DNA of 33,642 nt, from positions 1 through 33,642 of the forward strand of contig JWZX01002533.1 in assembly GCA_001275005.1 (NCBI GenBank), read 5' to 3'. The notes below the pieces were generated by a model. The model saw only the letters and a list, made by a program, of their open reading frames with translations. It made no database searches and had not been told where the DNA came from. The first letter of the stretch is position 1, and every line of letters begins with the position of its first letter. Shown here piece by piece: positions 16,801 through 24,909 of the stretch. The translations under genes and the position numbers were made by a program. Origin of the DNA: Chrysochromulina tobinii (Eukaryota > Haptophyta > Prymnesiales > Chrysochromulinaceae).

Positions 16801-18202
16801 GACGAGCATTGGAAGCGGCCAGGCGGGCGTGGGCGCATGCGTGCTCCTCTCAATCCATCAGCCTACCGAACGCTTTCTGTCCTGCATGCAAGGAGTGGTC
16901 GTGATGGCGCCGGGCGGCCGTCTCGTCTACACCGGTCCGCTCCGACTGGCTGACGGCAACTGCGCGCTCGCAGCCGCCTTCGATGCGTCACGAGGCCATA
17001 CTCCACGGCTGCGCGACATCTCGCCCAATCCGGCCGAGGCGCTCCTCGAGGTGGTGAGCGCCGTCGGCGACGACGGCGGCGCGGTCGAGCGTCGGCTGCA
17101 GCAACTCTACGCCGAGTACGCCGCGTCGAGCGCCGCGTCGAGCGCGCAGTCGTCGTCGACGCGCGCCATGTTGAGCGCCTCGGCCATCACCGATCAGGGC
17201 GCCGACGCGGCGCCGTGCCTCGCGGGCTTTGGCCGGCAGCTGCTCGCCCTCGCGAGCCGCCACTCGCTTGTCGTGCTACGCGACCCCCTCCTCGTGCTCA
17301 CGCACCTTGGCTCGGGGCTATGCGTGGCGTGCGTGTGCGCGTGGGCCTTCTGGCACGTCGATCTCGAGCTCTCGTCCGGCGTGCTCCAGCGCCTCGGGCT
17401 CCTCTTCTTCCTTGGAGCCCATCTGTTGCTCACGGGGCTCGCCTCGATGGGCGCGTGGCGGCAGGATCGGCTCCTCTACGAGCACGAGAGCGGCGTCGGC
17501 TGCTACGGCGCCGCGGCCTTTGTGCTCTCACGCACGCTCGTCGCCGACGCCGTCCCGATGCGCATGCTGCCCACCTTGCTCATCGCGTGCATCGTCTACC
17601 CGTCGGCCGGGCTGGCCGGCCTCGCGTTCGAAGGCAGCAGCGAGGAGGTGCAGCTCGAATTCGGCTATAAGAAGGCGCTCATGTTCGTCGCATCGCTCTG
17701 CCTCGCCAACCTCGTCCTCGCGAGCACGTTTGCATGCATCGGCATCGTCGCGCGCACCTCGGAGGTGGCGGTGCTCCTGGGCGCGCTGTACGCCCTCTTC
17801 ACGCTCGTCTTCAGCGGCTTCTTGCCAACGTCCAGCCAGATGCCCGCGGCGCTCAGCTGGCTGCCGTACCTGTCGGTGCTACGCTACACGTTCGAGCTCG
17901 TCCTCTCGAACGAGCTGCTCGGCCAGACTGTGATGCTCGTCGAGGAGTGGCCCGGCAGCCCCGAAGCGGGCCAGCCCAAGCTCGTTGACGGAGCCACCAT
18001 CGTCAACTCGAAGGACTACCTCGGCTTCAATCCGTGGGGCGAGGGCGAGTGCCCCTGGGGCGGCGTGACCCTCGACGGCGGCGCCAATGGCCTGCGCGCG
18101 GCGTGCTGGTTCGACCTGTATGTGCCCGCGCTCTGGTTCGTGGGCGCGCTCGGCTTGGCCATCGGACTGCTCATGCTCGACGAGCACCGCAGGCGCGGCT
18201 GA
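13892..18202 (+). CDS. ABCG-type ABC transporter with Cys-rich N-terminal ectodomain
   Basis: This is a 1436-residue intronless frame. Residues 1-480 are Cys-rich, with an EGF-like knot near 186-210 (CPEGRVGLTCGGCASDAGCG). A transmembrane span follows at about 482-505 and a Ser/Pro/Ala-rich linker to about 725. The nucleotide-binding domain has Walker A GPSGAGKST (765-773), signature LSGGE (877-881), Walker B LLLLDEP with D933/E934, and the switch histidine H989 in SIHQPTERF. The C-terminal membrane domain (about 1135-1430) has some six helices. The NBD-before-TMD order is that of the ABCG (White) family, which exports lipids or other hydrophobic molecules and usually works as a dimer. The start at 13892 lacks a signal peptide although the N-terminus looks extracellular, so an upstream exon may be missing. 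Confidence 0.9.
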   Translation: MGQGFTHVAGPKPPSWLSDCAVLEPTECISRPECGFCFTSFSCMPGNASGPAVGALPCIPNPADPTIQPPDHTYDPASARFGWLQANCSWAYDNATYDAILARHDFGGPGGGPAGYGPLKSFDTMRPPRSPSIDSVPPEWDAPCTAGGQRRWDPLTNCNPSQKPDDPWLGPCKDNTYAWGGTRCLCPEGRVGLTCGGCASDAGCGDGFQCDLPAFSPVEEVHLGCIVPSRSSISLSPVVDPKYIFGFTGTDNAQPSFDLRLGPGTWQATLKKAIPWPLGQIVTFLSVKPAPPQEGKYSRLLSGISFVAAVHSEQYVTAISHTCPDKKALGFDSPFDSGATCLRWTVSDKVKSDDFFSTSPNFCPAKGPCRLPSSSSPGGWARFDQDTKSIATYIKPPLSVDCQLPRTHDSTHTVCSLQTNYKILGSPFIINMDCEVAAGRCNAARNFSYPSPPSAPPPPPPSPLNLLEQCALPEHSRRCTWGALLVPLGLLLVLMGSVALCHLLSHCYDRRDHGIARRRSARKPRPLGSRRHRRAADVGTSSASADAPMPVVSVPPRRAARVKWASESSIAIELPSDASSAALVSSWASPAGGNRTQLTTEFRQQTTLSDGGASLNAAEGGGGAASPAAVAEAGGRIGADEAGECGQIAQRCTTLGVLPVAAIATWLPVEPSPPKTTATAPPSSLAASMLIPPNASIRQLPANTTSSSPAALTAAAAQPPPPPPPLSWHHVSYRAGRNGPRLLQPCTAELHGRGATSSGLWAMIGPSGAGKSTLLSVLAGRREEVSVEAGAGERAEVRLYGQRMGSAARRARIGFVTQEDVLPPTSTVREHLDFHARLRAPWLSRRARRQLVEASLGALGLGPLADRCIGDGFIRGLSGGERRRTSVGCELIVATARTAHEYERRVERMADRHGTSASAHMSSAPRVPLLLLDEPFSGLDSLNARLLLHALVSMVNGNGDDAADAEVGKATSIGSGQAGVGACVLLSIHQPTERFLSCMQGVVVMAPGGRLVYTGPLRLADGNCALAAAFDASRGHTPRLRDISPNPAEALLEVVSAVGDDGGAVERRLQQLYAEYAASSAASSAQSSSTRAMLSASAITDQGADAAPCLAGFGRQLLALASRHSLVVLRDPLLVLTHLGSGLCVACVCAWAFWHVDLELSSGVLQRLGLLFFLGAHLLLTGLASMGAWRQDRLLYEHESGVGCYGAAAFVLSRTLVADAVPMRMLPTLLIACIVYPSAGLAGLAFEGSSEEVQLEFGYKKALMFVASLCLANLVLASTFACIGIVARTSEVAVLLGALYALFTLVFSGFLPTSSQMPAALSWLPYLSVLRYTFELVLSNELLGQTVMLVEEWPGSPEAGQPKLVDGATIVNSKDYLGFNPWGEGECPWGGVTLDGGANGLRAACWFDLYVPALWFVGALGLAIGLLMLDEHRRRG

Positions 18203-18381
18203 CCATAGAGGGGGGATGGGTTCACCCAAGTAAGGGGTCGTTCCGTCGAGGGATCGCGACGAAACTTACTAACTAACTGACCTCGACGAAACTGACTTGG
18301 AAACTTTTTGTCATCAAGCTGCGTAAAAGGCTCTAGGGCTGGAGCGCGGACACGTCCTCCTCGGAGTGCGCGCCTCGGTGG

Positions 18382-19874
18382 ATGGTTATGCTCAGGGCTC
18401 TATCGGCATTGGCGGCCGTAGGCTCCATATGCGTCACCGGCTGGCTATTCCGCAGGGTCTTGGAGCTTGAGAAGGCTCTGGCGGCCGTCGAGGCCAAGTT
18501 AGTGGCCACAACGGAGCAGCAGCGCTCGGTGCTGGAGTGGCTGACCCAGCGCGTAGGCAACATTGCGAGCCGCCCGCAGTCGCCGCGGGTGACGTCGCGA
18601 GGCATCGACACGCGCTCAAATCGCGACTCGGACAACGATTCGTCGTGCTCACGCTCTGACGTTGGCGGGTACAAAACTGCCGAGGAGGAGGACGAAGATG
18701 GGGCTGAGGTGCCTATTAAGGCCGCGCATAGCAAGATGAAAGTGTCGACCCCCGCCGCCTCGAACTTCATAGGCACCGTAGCAATGCCGTTGGTAGACGA
18801 GCCCAGCGTTCCCGGTCGGCAGGCGGATAAGGAGTGGGCCGCACAGTCGGTCTACATTGGCGACAAAAGCTCATCGTGGAGCTGCCTGAGCGAGGTGGCG
18901 AGCAGCAGCAGCAGTGCGGATCCCATGAAAGCCCCCGCCGGGAGCTCGGATGCGGCAGCGGCAGCCGAGGCGGCCGAGGCGCGTGCCGCAGTGGCGACGG
19001 CGGTGCTCGAGCGCGCGGACGCCATGTACGAGGATGGCCAGTACAGCGACGCGAGCGATCTCCTCTCGTCGCAGGAGGCGAGCGTCGAGGTACTGTGGCG
19101 GCGATGCCGGCTGCTGAAGAGCTTCGCGGACATCGCTAAGGACAAGGGCGACACCAAGGAGAATGAGCGCTGCCTGCGTGAGGCCCATAAGCTCGTGAGC
19201 GAGGCACTCGAGCGCGACGACACCAACTGGGCCGTGCATAAGTGGTATGCGATCACGACCAGCCTCGTGAGCGCATTTGGTACGCGACCCGCGCGATGCA
19301 TGCTCGTCGGAGGCCCTCCAGCGTGGCGCGTGCGCATTCGCCCTCCCTCGCTCCCTGAGCGCTCCTCTACCATAAGCTTCACTAGGCTCCTCTAGGCTCC
19401 TCTCACCCTCGTGCGCCGCCCGCCTGCGTACGGATGGCACCGTCTCACCCGCTTGCGTTCGCCGTGCGCACAGATGGCACCAAGGCCGCCATCCAGCAGT
19501 CGTTTGTGGTCAAGGAGCACTTCCTGCGCGCGTCCGAGCTCAACCCGCGCGATGCAACCACGCGACACGCCCTCGGCTGCTGGTACTGGGAAGTGGCTTC
19601 GCTCTCGTGGGCCACGCGCAAGGTGGCAGCCGCCGTCTTCGCCTCGCCGCCAACAGGAACTTATGACGAGGCGCTCGCTCATTTCACCCTGGCTGAGAGC
19701 CTCTCGCCTGGATTCTACGTACGCAACCGCCTCATGATTGCCAAGTGCCAGCAACAGCTGCGCGACAAGGGCGCGGCCAAGCGATGGGCCATGCAGGCGC
19801 TCGAGGTGCCCGTCCTCAACGTCGACGACAAAGGCGCTGCCGCCGAGGCGAAGCAGCTCCTCGCGTCCCTCTGA
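18382..19874 (+). CDS. RMDN/FAM82-like TPR protein, membrane-anchored, two exons
   Basis: Exons 18382-19279 and 19474-19874 join in phase 1 (SAF-DGTKAA) to give 432 residues. An N-terminal transmembrane helix (about 5-22) is followed by a short coiled coil and a Ser-rich acidic linker. The C-terminal TPR region (about 205-430) matches the regulator-of-microtubule-dynamics family: WRRCRLLKSFADIAKD, then AVHKWYAITTSLVSAF, VVKEHFLRASELNPRDATTRH, LGCWYWEVASLSWATRK and FYVRNRLMIAKC. In animals this family sits at mitochondrial/ER membranes and at microtubules; the role in this organism is inferred. Splicing is required because the first frame otherwise stops at 19395. Confidence 0.88.
19280..19473 (+). 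other. Intron of the RMDN-like gene
   Basis: This is a GT-AG intron (GTACGCGACC...GTGCGCACAG). It lacks the CTGATGACC array. It contains a TAGGCTCCTC tandem repeat (about 19384-19403) and, about 40 nt before the acceptor, GATGGCACC, the same as the bases at the start of exon 2, which is a faint exon echo. Confidence 0.8.
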
Positions 19875-20507
19875 TCTCAATCCAGATGACACGAGGGAAG
19901 GTGGGGCGAGGAAGAGGCGAAGGTGGTGTGCGCGCCTCGAAGACTCTTGGACGAGCGCTGGCGCTTGGAGAAAGCGCGCGCCAGAGCTCGAGACAGCCTT
20001 CTGCCCTCTGAGTCTGACTCGGACGCGGCCCGCGAAAACGGTTTGGGGTCCGCGGGGTCGCGATGTGTCTGACCAAGTGTCGGCCCGCGCGCGGAACGCG
20101 GCCGTTTGTAGTGCGTACCGGGGGCCGATTCGGATATATTTAACCTTTTCAAAATTATAGCCGGGGACTTGGGGCACGAAGCACTATAGTCACTAAGGGC
20201 GAAGCACGATCCTCGATCGCGCCGGAACTCGAGCCGCGGACGCGATGATCCTCGCGCGCGGGGGGATTACCGTTTCAACTCGCTCTCGCGCTCCGGGTTG
20301 GCCGTCTCGCGCTCGCGCTCTAGCACACCAGCACTGTGCGTCGAAGGTTCGCTCCGATAACTTCCGTCGCCGCGACCAATCAAGCGGCGCCCAGCGCGGG
20401 ACGGTGCATGGTGGGTGCATGAAGCAGCCCTCGACGTGCGACGAGTCCAGCCACGCTATGTGGAAAGAGCTCTTCGGCAGCATGTGAGTAGATTCTGCCT
20501 GGCTGCC
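19875..20507. other. Gap between convergent genes
   Basis: This 633-bp stretch lies between the 3' ends of the RMDN-like and STI1/TPR genes. An AT-rich patch (GGATATATTTAACC) sits near 20131. No convincing coding region or RNA gene is visible. Confidence 0.45.
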
Positions 20508-22064
20508 TCATGCCAGATCGAAGATGAGATCATTGGAGAGGGCGAAAGCAGGCAGCTTGGGCGGAGCTGCGGGCACACCCACACCCACCTTGGGAGGTTC
20601 GGAATTACCGTCAGCAACAGCGCCACCCTTACCGTTAGGCTGGGAGGCTGGGGCGGGCGAAGACGAGCGCGATGGTGACTCCGCGTGGACGTCCGTGTAC
20701 TCGTCCAGCCGGAACGGCGACGACAGGCTCGATTTGTCGGCGATAGACTCGACGGCGCGGCGTGGTGAAGCAGGCGCGGCGTCCAAAGAAGCAGGCGCAG
20801 GCGCGGCCACCTTCCCGGCCGGCTTGTTCAGGCTCCATTGGGCGAGTGCCGCTCCAAGGGCACTCTCGGCGTTGCCTGGGTCCTCCACCGGCTCGGCCGC
20901 TGCGTCCGTGGCGTCGGCAGTTGCGGCAGGATCGTACGCCGGCGGCAGTGACGGCCCGATGACAAGACCTGCGCCTGCCTCCTCTTCCTCTTCCTCGTCC
21001 TCGTCCTCGTCGGCGATCGCTAGCTTACGCATCGGCGGCGCCGCAGTGGAGGGAGCGACTGGCGCCGTCGCGATGTGGGCCGGAAGGGCCGGCGGAGCGG
21101 CCGGTCGCGCCGCCGCCGCCTGGCGCGCCGCCGCTGCCGCGAGCGTCTGCTGTTTCGCCATCTCGGCGTATTTCTTCATTTGGTCCTCGGTCCGCTTTCG
21201 CAGCGCCTCGGTCTCGGCCGCGAGCACCTTCTCGTCCTCCCATGTGGGCAACGGCTTGGGGGGCTTCTTCTCGGGCAACTCCGCGACGGGTGCAGCCTTG
21301 TTGGGCCCATGCACGCTGGACACGGCCGCTTTGGCCGCCGCCATGTTGTCTGTCGACGCTGCGCCGCTGCTCGGTGCGAAGGGCTTCGGTTTCGGCTTCG
21401 CCGTTTCCTTGGCCCGCATCAACCCCTTGGTGAGCGAGACACGGACGGCACCCTCCGCGCGTTTGAGGCCCGTCTCGAACACCTCGACCGCCTCGGTCGT
21501 CTCGCCCAGCTCCGTCAGCGCCTCTCCCAGACGAAGCCACGCCTTGGCAAAGCGCGGGTTGCGCCGCGTCGCCTCTCGCGCAGCGGCGGCAGAGGCCTTG
21601 GCGTCACCGCCGCGGAGCCGCGCGATCGCGAGGTTGGTCCAGTGCGGCGCGTGGTGCGGCTCAAGCTCGGTCGCGCGCTCGTACTTCTCGCACGCCGTCG
21701 GGTAGTCACCCGCCTCGAAGGCCGATGTGCCCGCCGCTCGAGCACTCTCGCACTCAAGCTTGGCCGCATCCTCGAGCGGGGGCACATCCTCCTCGACGAC
21801 GGCCGGACTGTCCATTGTCATCTTTCGCGGTGCCGCATCCTGAATGCCCTTCTCCTTCTCCTTCGCCTCCATCTTGACCTTGAGAGCCTCGAAGAGACTC
21901 TTGAGCTCTGGATCCTCAGCTACCAACTTGTGATATTTGGATTGATCCTCCTTGAGCACTTTCATGGCGCCCATCACCTTTTCGTTCTGCATGATGCCCA
22001 CTACATCCAGATCGTCGAGCAGAGCGTCTCCCACTTTCGGATCGAGAGGACCTGAGGTTGCCAT
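20508..22064 (-). CDS. STI1-domain and TPR co-chaperone-like protein
   Basis: This 518-residue protein starts at the ATG at 22064 (MATSGPLDPK). The longer frame to 22238 looks like 5'UTR and holds no family sequence. An STI1-type helical module lies at about 15-65 (VVGIMQNEKVMGAMKVLKED and DPELKSLFEALK). Three TPR repeats follow at about 100-215 (GTSAFEAGDYPTACEKYERA, HWTNLAIARLRGG, AWLRLGEALTELG). The remainder is low complexity with an acidic run (DEDEDEEEEEE) and Pro/Ala-rich tracts. The architecture resembles Hsp70/Hsp90 adaptors such as Hip/Sti1-type proteins; chaperone binding is inferred. Its 5' end is only 127 bp from the 3' end of the next minus-strand gene. Confidence 0.8.
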   Translation of the reverse strand: MATSGPLDPKVGDALLDDLDVVGIMQNEKVMGAMKVLKEDQSKYHKLVAEDPELKSLFEALKVKMEAKEKEKGIQDAAPRKMTMDSPAVVEEDVPPLEDAAKLECESARAAGTSAFEAGDYPTACEKYERATELEPHHAPHWTNLAIARLRGGDAKASAAAAREATRRNPRFAKAWLRLGEALTELGETTEAVEVFETGLKRAEGAVRVSLTKGLMRAKETAKPKPKPFAPSSGAASTDNMAAAKAAVSSVHGPNKAAPVAELPEKKPPKPLPTWEDEKVLAAETEALRKRTEDQMKKYAEMAKQQTLAAAAARQAAAARPAAPPALPAHIATAPVAPSTAAPPMRKLAIADEDEDEEEEEEAGAGLVIGPSLPPAYDPAATADATDAAAEPVEDPGNAESALGAALAQWSLNKPAGKVAAPAPASLDAAPASPRRAVESIADKSSLSSPFRLDEYTDVHAESPSRSSSPAPASQPNGKGGAVADGNSEPPKVGVGVPAAPPKLPAFALSNDLIFDLA

Positions 22065-22130
22065 GATCGCGACGGCCGTTGCAAGAGTTCTGGGGTGCTC
22101 GGGTTTTCTATCTGAACCTCTTTCGAAACC

Positions 22131-22138
22131 CTTATAAA
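22131..22138 (-). promoter_or_regulatory. Possible TATA-like element
   Basis: TTTATAAG in the minus-strand direction lies about 70 bp upstream of the ATG at 22064, in the 127-bp gap between two same-strand genes. The position is reasonable for a core promoter; nothing else supports it. Confidence 0.3.
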
Positions 22139-22191
22139 CCCGATTACAATGCGAGCGCAATACAGATGACGCGGTGCCGCGCATGTGGGCC

Positions 22192-23391
22192 CTACAGCAG
22201 CCCCGCGTCGTTGACGTACTTGAAGGCCGCGTACGCAAAGAAGAAGAAGGCCACGTTCGTCAGCCGGTCCTTGTTGCGCGCGGCGAGGGCGAGTACCTCT
22301 TGCGCGTCCGACCCCGACGCCGCGGCGCCCGCTGCTGCGGCGCCTCCTGCCGCGGCACTTCCTGCAGCTGCAGCGTCGCCCGGCGCCGCGCTCGGTGCAG
22401 GTTCCACAGCTCTCTGGGCATTAGGAGGTGCGTTGAGCGGCTGGAAGCCCTGAGCCGCGAGAACCGAGGCCGTCTCCTCGGCCGCGATGGCGGCTGTTCT
22501 GGACAGCGCCCGTGCGCGCGTGCTGGGCCCGATCGCGGCACCATCCTCGAGGGTGGCGTTGTTGGTGTTGAGCGACACGCGGCACGCGTCTGGTAGTGGC
22601 ACCTTGGAGGCCATGAAGAAGAGCTCGTCCACTTTGATGTGCATCTCCTCGAGCCGCAGCTTGTTGACCACCGAAATGTCCATGAAGAGCACCTGCGAGA
22701 TCATGCGTGCGCCGTGCATAAAGGGCGGGAAGAGCTTGTGCAGGAGCTCAACCTTCTCGTGCGCCGTCGAGCTCGGGAAGACAGGTGCGAGGTAATCAGT
22801 GTCGAGGATGCGCGTCTGATACTCGTACACGGCGAGCGCGAGCAGCCCCGAGAAGGCCCACGTGCGCCCATCCTCGGAAGCCTTGCCCATCGTGAGCAAG
22901 TAGCCCACCACCAGCCAGATCACGTAGAAGATCGAGAGCGTGCCAAGCTGGCTCGCAACGTCGCTACCCATCTGCGACTCGGTGGCGCCGAATTTGTTGT
23001 ACGACGTGCGTTTGCTCGCGTCCTTGAGCACCTCGTACGCTGTCGCTGCCTGGCGGAACTTGTCGCCCGCTGACTTGTCGTCCGGATTTTTGTCCGGGTG
23101 ATACTTGAGCGAGATATCCTTGTACGCTCGTCGGATCTCAGCGGCCGTCGCGTCGGTGCGCACTCCGAGAGTGCAGAAGTGGTTCGGATCGCGCCCGACG
23201 AGCTCAAAGGACAGCTTCGTGCCCGCGATCGCCGCAAGCAGCAAAGTGGCCAGCGCGATGCCGCGGATTGAGCCAGGCCGGCTCGGGTTGACCTTCGGGC
23301 TCTTCAAGCACCACTCGACGGCCGGGCCGAGCACGAACATGTATAGGATGAAGTCCACGATCTCGGACGTACCCTCGCCGCCCTCGGACAT
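22192..23391 (-). CDS. Membrane-anchored J-domain (DnaJ/Hsp40) protein
   Basis: This is a 399-residue protein from the ATG at 23391 (MSEGGEGTSE). Hydrophobic spans lie at about 11-29 and 43-62. A J domain follows (about 69-130) with the Hsp70-activating HPD at 98-100 in ISLKYHPDKNPDD. Another span is at about 150-168 (LSIFYVIWLVVGYLL). A conserved-looking soluble region and an Ala-rich linker precede a final hydrophobic segment (NVAFFFFAYAAFKY). The topology suggests an ER or other endomembrane Hsp40 that recruits Hsp70, loosely like Sec63/ERdj proteins, but I cannot assign a subfamily. The longer frame to 23538 lacks a convincing extension. Confidence 0.82.
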   Translation of the reverse strand: MSEGGEGTSEIVDFILYMFVLGPAVEWCLKSPKVNPSRPGSIRGIALATLLLAAIAGTKLSFELVGRDPNHFCTLGVRTDATAAEIRRAYKDISLKYHPDKNPDDKSAGDKFRQAATAYEVLKDASKRTSYNKFGATESQMGSDVASQLGTLSIFYVIWLVVGYLLTMGKASEDGRTWAFSGLLALAVYEYQTRILDTDYLAPVFPSSTAHEKVELLHKLFPPFMHGARMISQVLFMDISVVNKLRLEEMHIKVDELFFMASKVPLPDACRVSLNTNNATLEDGAAIGPSTRARALSRTAAIAAEETASVLAAQGFQPLNAPPNAQRAVEPAPSAAPGDAAAAGSAAAGGAAAAGAAASGSDAQEVLALAARNKDRLTNVAFFFFAYAAFKYVNDAGLL

Positions 23392-23927
23392 GTCGGACTC
23401 GCTGCCTCCCCGATGAGATGGGAGCTGTGCGCGTTCTCTGCTGAGCTCTCTCGTTCTTCCCACAGCCCGGGTTGGCAGCCGAGGGACCGTAAACTTGGTC
23501 GCGTTGTGGTTTGATATGCGGTTCATCAAACTATACAAACGGCAGCCTAGTGGAGAGAAGGTCCTGTGGGCGCTCTTCCTCTACCGTGGATACAAATTTC
23601 GTGGATACACGAGTCATGTGCTTTCGCGTTTCGGGGGTCTCTCAGGCGGTCAGGGCGAGGTCGGAGAGAAAAATAAGAGGGGAAATGTCAGGGAAAATGT
23701 GCTGTGTTTTCACAGTATCTAAAGTATATAAAAGTATATACATTTAGGCGTTTGCATTCAACATCCTACTTTCTCACATGAGACATGGCACACCGGCAAG
23801 CAAAAGCCGGACCAAAGCGGTTGCCTCTCGCCTAGCCGTCCTTTTGTCTATTGTGCCGCTCCGCTCACGCGTCGCGCCTCACGGTCTCGACGTGTGGCAA
23901 GGGCCCGGACTCGCGGACTAAATCCAT
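23392..23927. other. Intergenic region upstream of the J-domain gene
   Basis: This 536-bp interval lies between the J-domain start and the 3' end of the protease gene. It contains an AT-rich patch at about 23720-23747 (AGTATATAAAAGTATATAC) that includes TATAAAAG on the + strand. No plus-strand gene follows, so its meaning is unclear. Confidence 0.4.
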
Positions 23928-24518
23928 TCAAGATCGCCGGCTGGGTAGAAGGTGCCAGGGCAACGTACCCATCGATCGCGCCGCCGCACCGGCGATCGTC
24001 TCGCAATGCGCACGGTAGACGAGCCGGTCCCTGTCGGCCTCGCGCGCGCCGACGCGCCCACTCTCACTGAGAGGCCACGCTTTGTAGCAAATGCGTGCCT
24101 CGATGAGTGCGGCCGGAACCGCGCCAAAGTGATTGCTGTCTCTGCTGGCATGCTCATTGTCGCCCTCGACCCAAATGTGTCCACGTGGCACGTGGACCTG
24201 GCTCGCAGACGCATCTCGCGGCCGCACGCAATCGCCGGGCAGCCCTATGACCCGCTTGGTGAGCCACTCCTTTGGGTTGTTCGGTGATCGAAGCACGACA
24301 ACTTCGCCTCGGCTCACCTTCAGCTGCCGCGCACTCCATTTATCGAGGACGGCGAGGTCGTTGAACTGGCGGCCACGCGAGTTGAAGGTTGGTTGCATCG
24401 AACGACCGTCGACAAGCTTGAACGAGAGAACGTAGTGTTCGAGGCAGGCCCAAACGGGTATCCAGGGCGCGACTCGTCCGGCGTGGAGTAACGCTCTATG
24501 CGCCATCTCTTGCCACAT
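23928..24518 (-). CDS. Mitochondrial inner membrane protease subunit 2-like (S26 signal peptidase)
   Basis: This 196-residue protein starts at the ATG at 24518 (MWQEMAHRAL). It has the S26 Ser/Lys dyad: S40 in GRSMQPTF and K88 in TKRVIGLPGD. The family boxes RGEVVVLRSP and VPRGHIWVEGDNEHASRDSNHFG are also present. A hydrophobic stretch at about 15-33 would anchor it in the inner membrane. Imp2 removes sorting peptides from intermembrane-space proteins as part of an Imp1/Imp2 pair. The spacing and the GDN...DSN box fit Imp2 better than a bacterial LepB. The frame extends upstream to 24731 without recognisable sequence. The C-terminal tail of about 45 residues beyond the core is unusual. Confidence 0.87.
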   Translation of the reverse strand: MWQEMAHRALLHAGRVAPWIPVWACLEHYVLSFKLVDGRSMQPTFNSRGRQFNDLAVLDKWSARQLKVSRGEVVVLRSPNNPKEWLTKRVIGLPGDCVRPRDASASQVHVPRGHIWVEGDNEHASRDSNHFGAVPAALIEARICYKAWPLSESGRVGAREADRDRLVYRAHCETIAGAAARSMGTLPWHLLPSRRS

Positions 24519-24732
24519 CAGTGCGTGTTTCGGTGGCCGTGCAGATGTGGCGACCAACGAAGCACACCGCGTCGTCGGACCACATTCGAGATTCGCGAAA
24601 AAAATTTGTGCGGATGGCCCAGCTGACCTTTTCAACTGTGAGTTGGTGCCTTCTCGGGTGTGGGTACGCAAGCTCCGGCTCACAGCCGTTTTACACAGAG
24701 CTAACGCGAGCGAGAGATTGTGGGAGCGCACA

Positions 24733-24842
24733 CCGACCTAACAGCCCCTCCTTTCTCATCGTCGATTGTGAATTGGAGGGCTCAAGTTGCTCCGACCTAA
24801 CAGCCCCTCCTTTCTCATTGTCGATTGTGAATTGGAGGGCTC
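24733..24842. repeat. 59-bp-period tandem repeat, two copies, each able to form a hairpin
   Basis: A 51-nt block starting CCGACCTAACAGCCCCTCCT occurs at 24733-24783 and 24792-24842 with one substitution. Each block contains AGCCCCTCC and, about 24 nt later, GGAGGGCT, which can pair. It lies in the 3' flank of the glycoside-hydrolase-like gene. Confidence 0.75.
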
Positions 24843-24909
24843 CCCGCTCGGCGCTCACCCTGATGACCCCTCACAACATCTCACCTCCTTCCAACGTCAG
24901 CGCCACGCC

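Noticed and set aside
20524-21705. 393-codon plus-strand frame with Ser runs
   Set aside because: It is antisense to the acidic and Ala-rich part of the STI1/TPR gene; the poly-Ser is the complement of Glu/Asp codons.
23720-23747. TATA box for a plus-strand gene
   Set aside because: No plus-strand coding region follows within reach; it is left only as an AT-rich patch.
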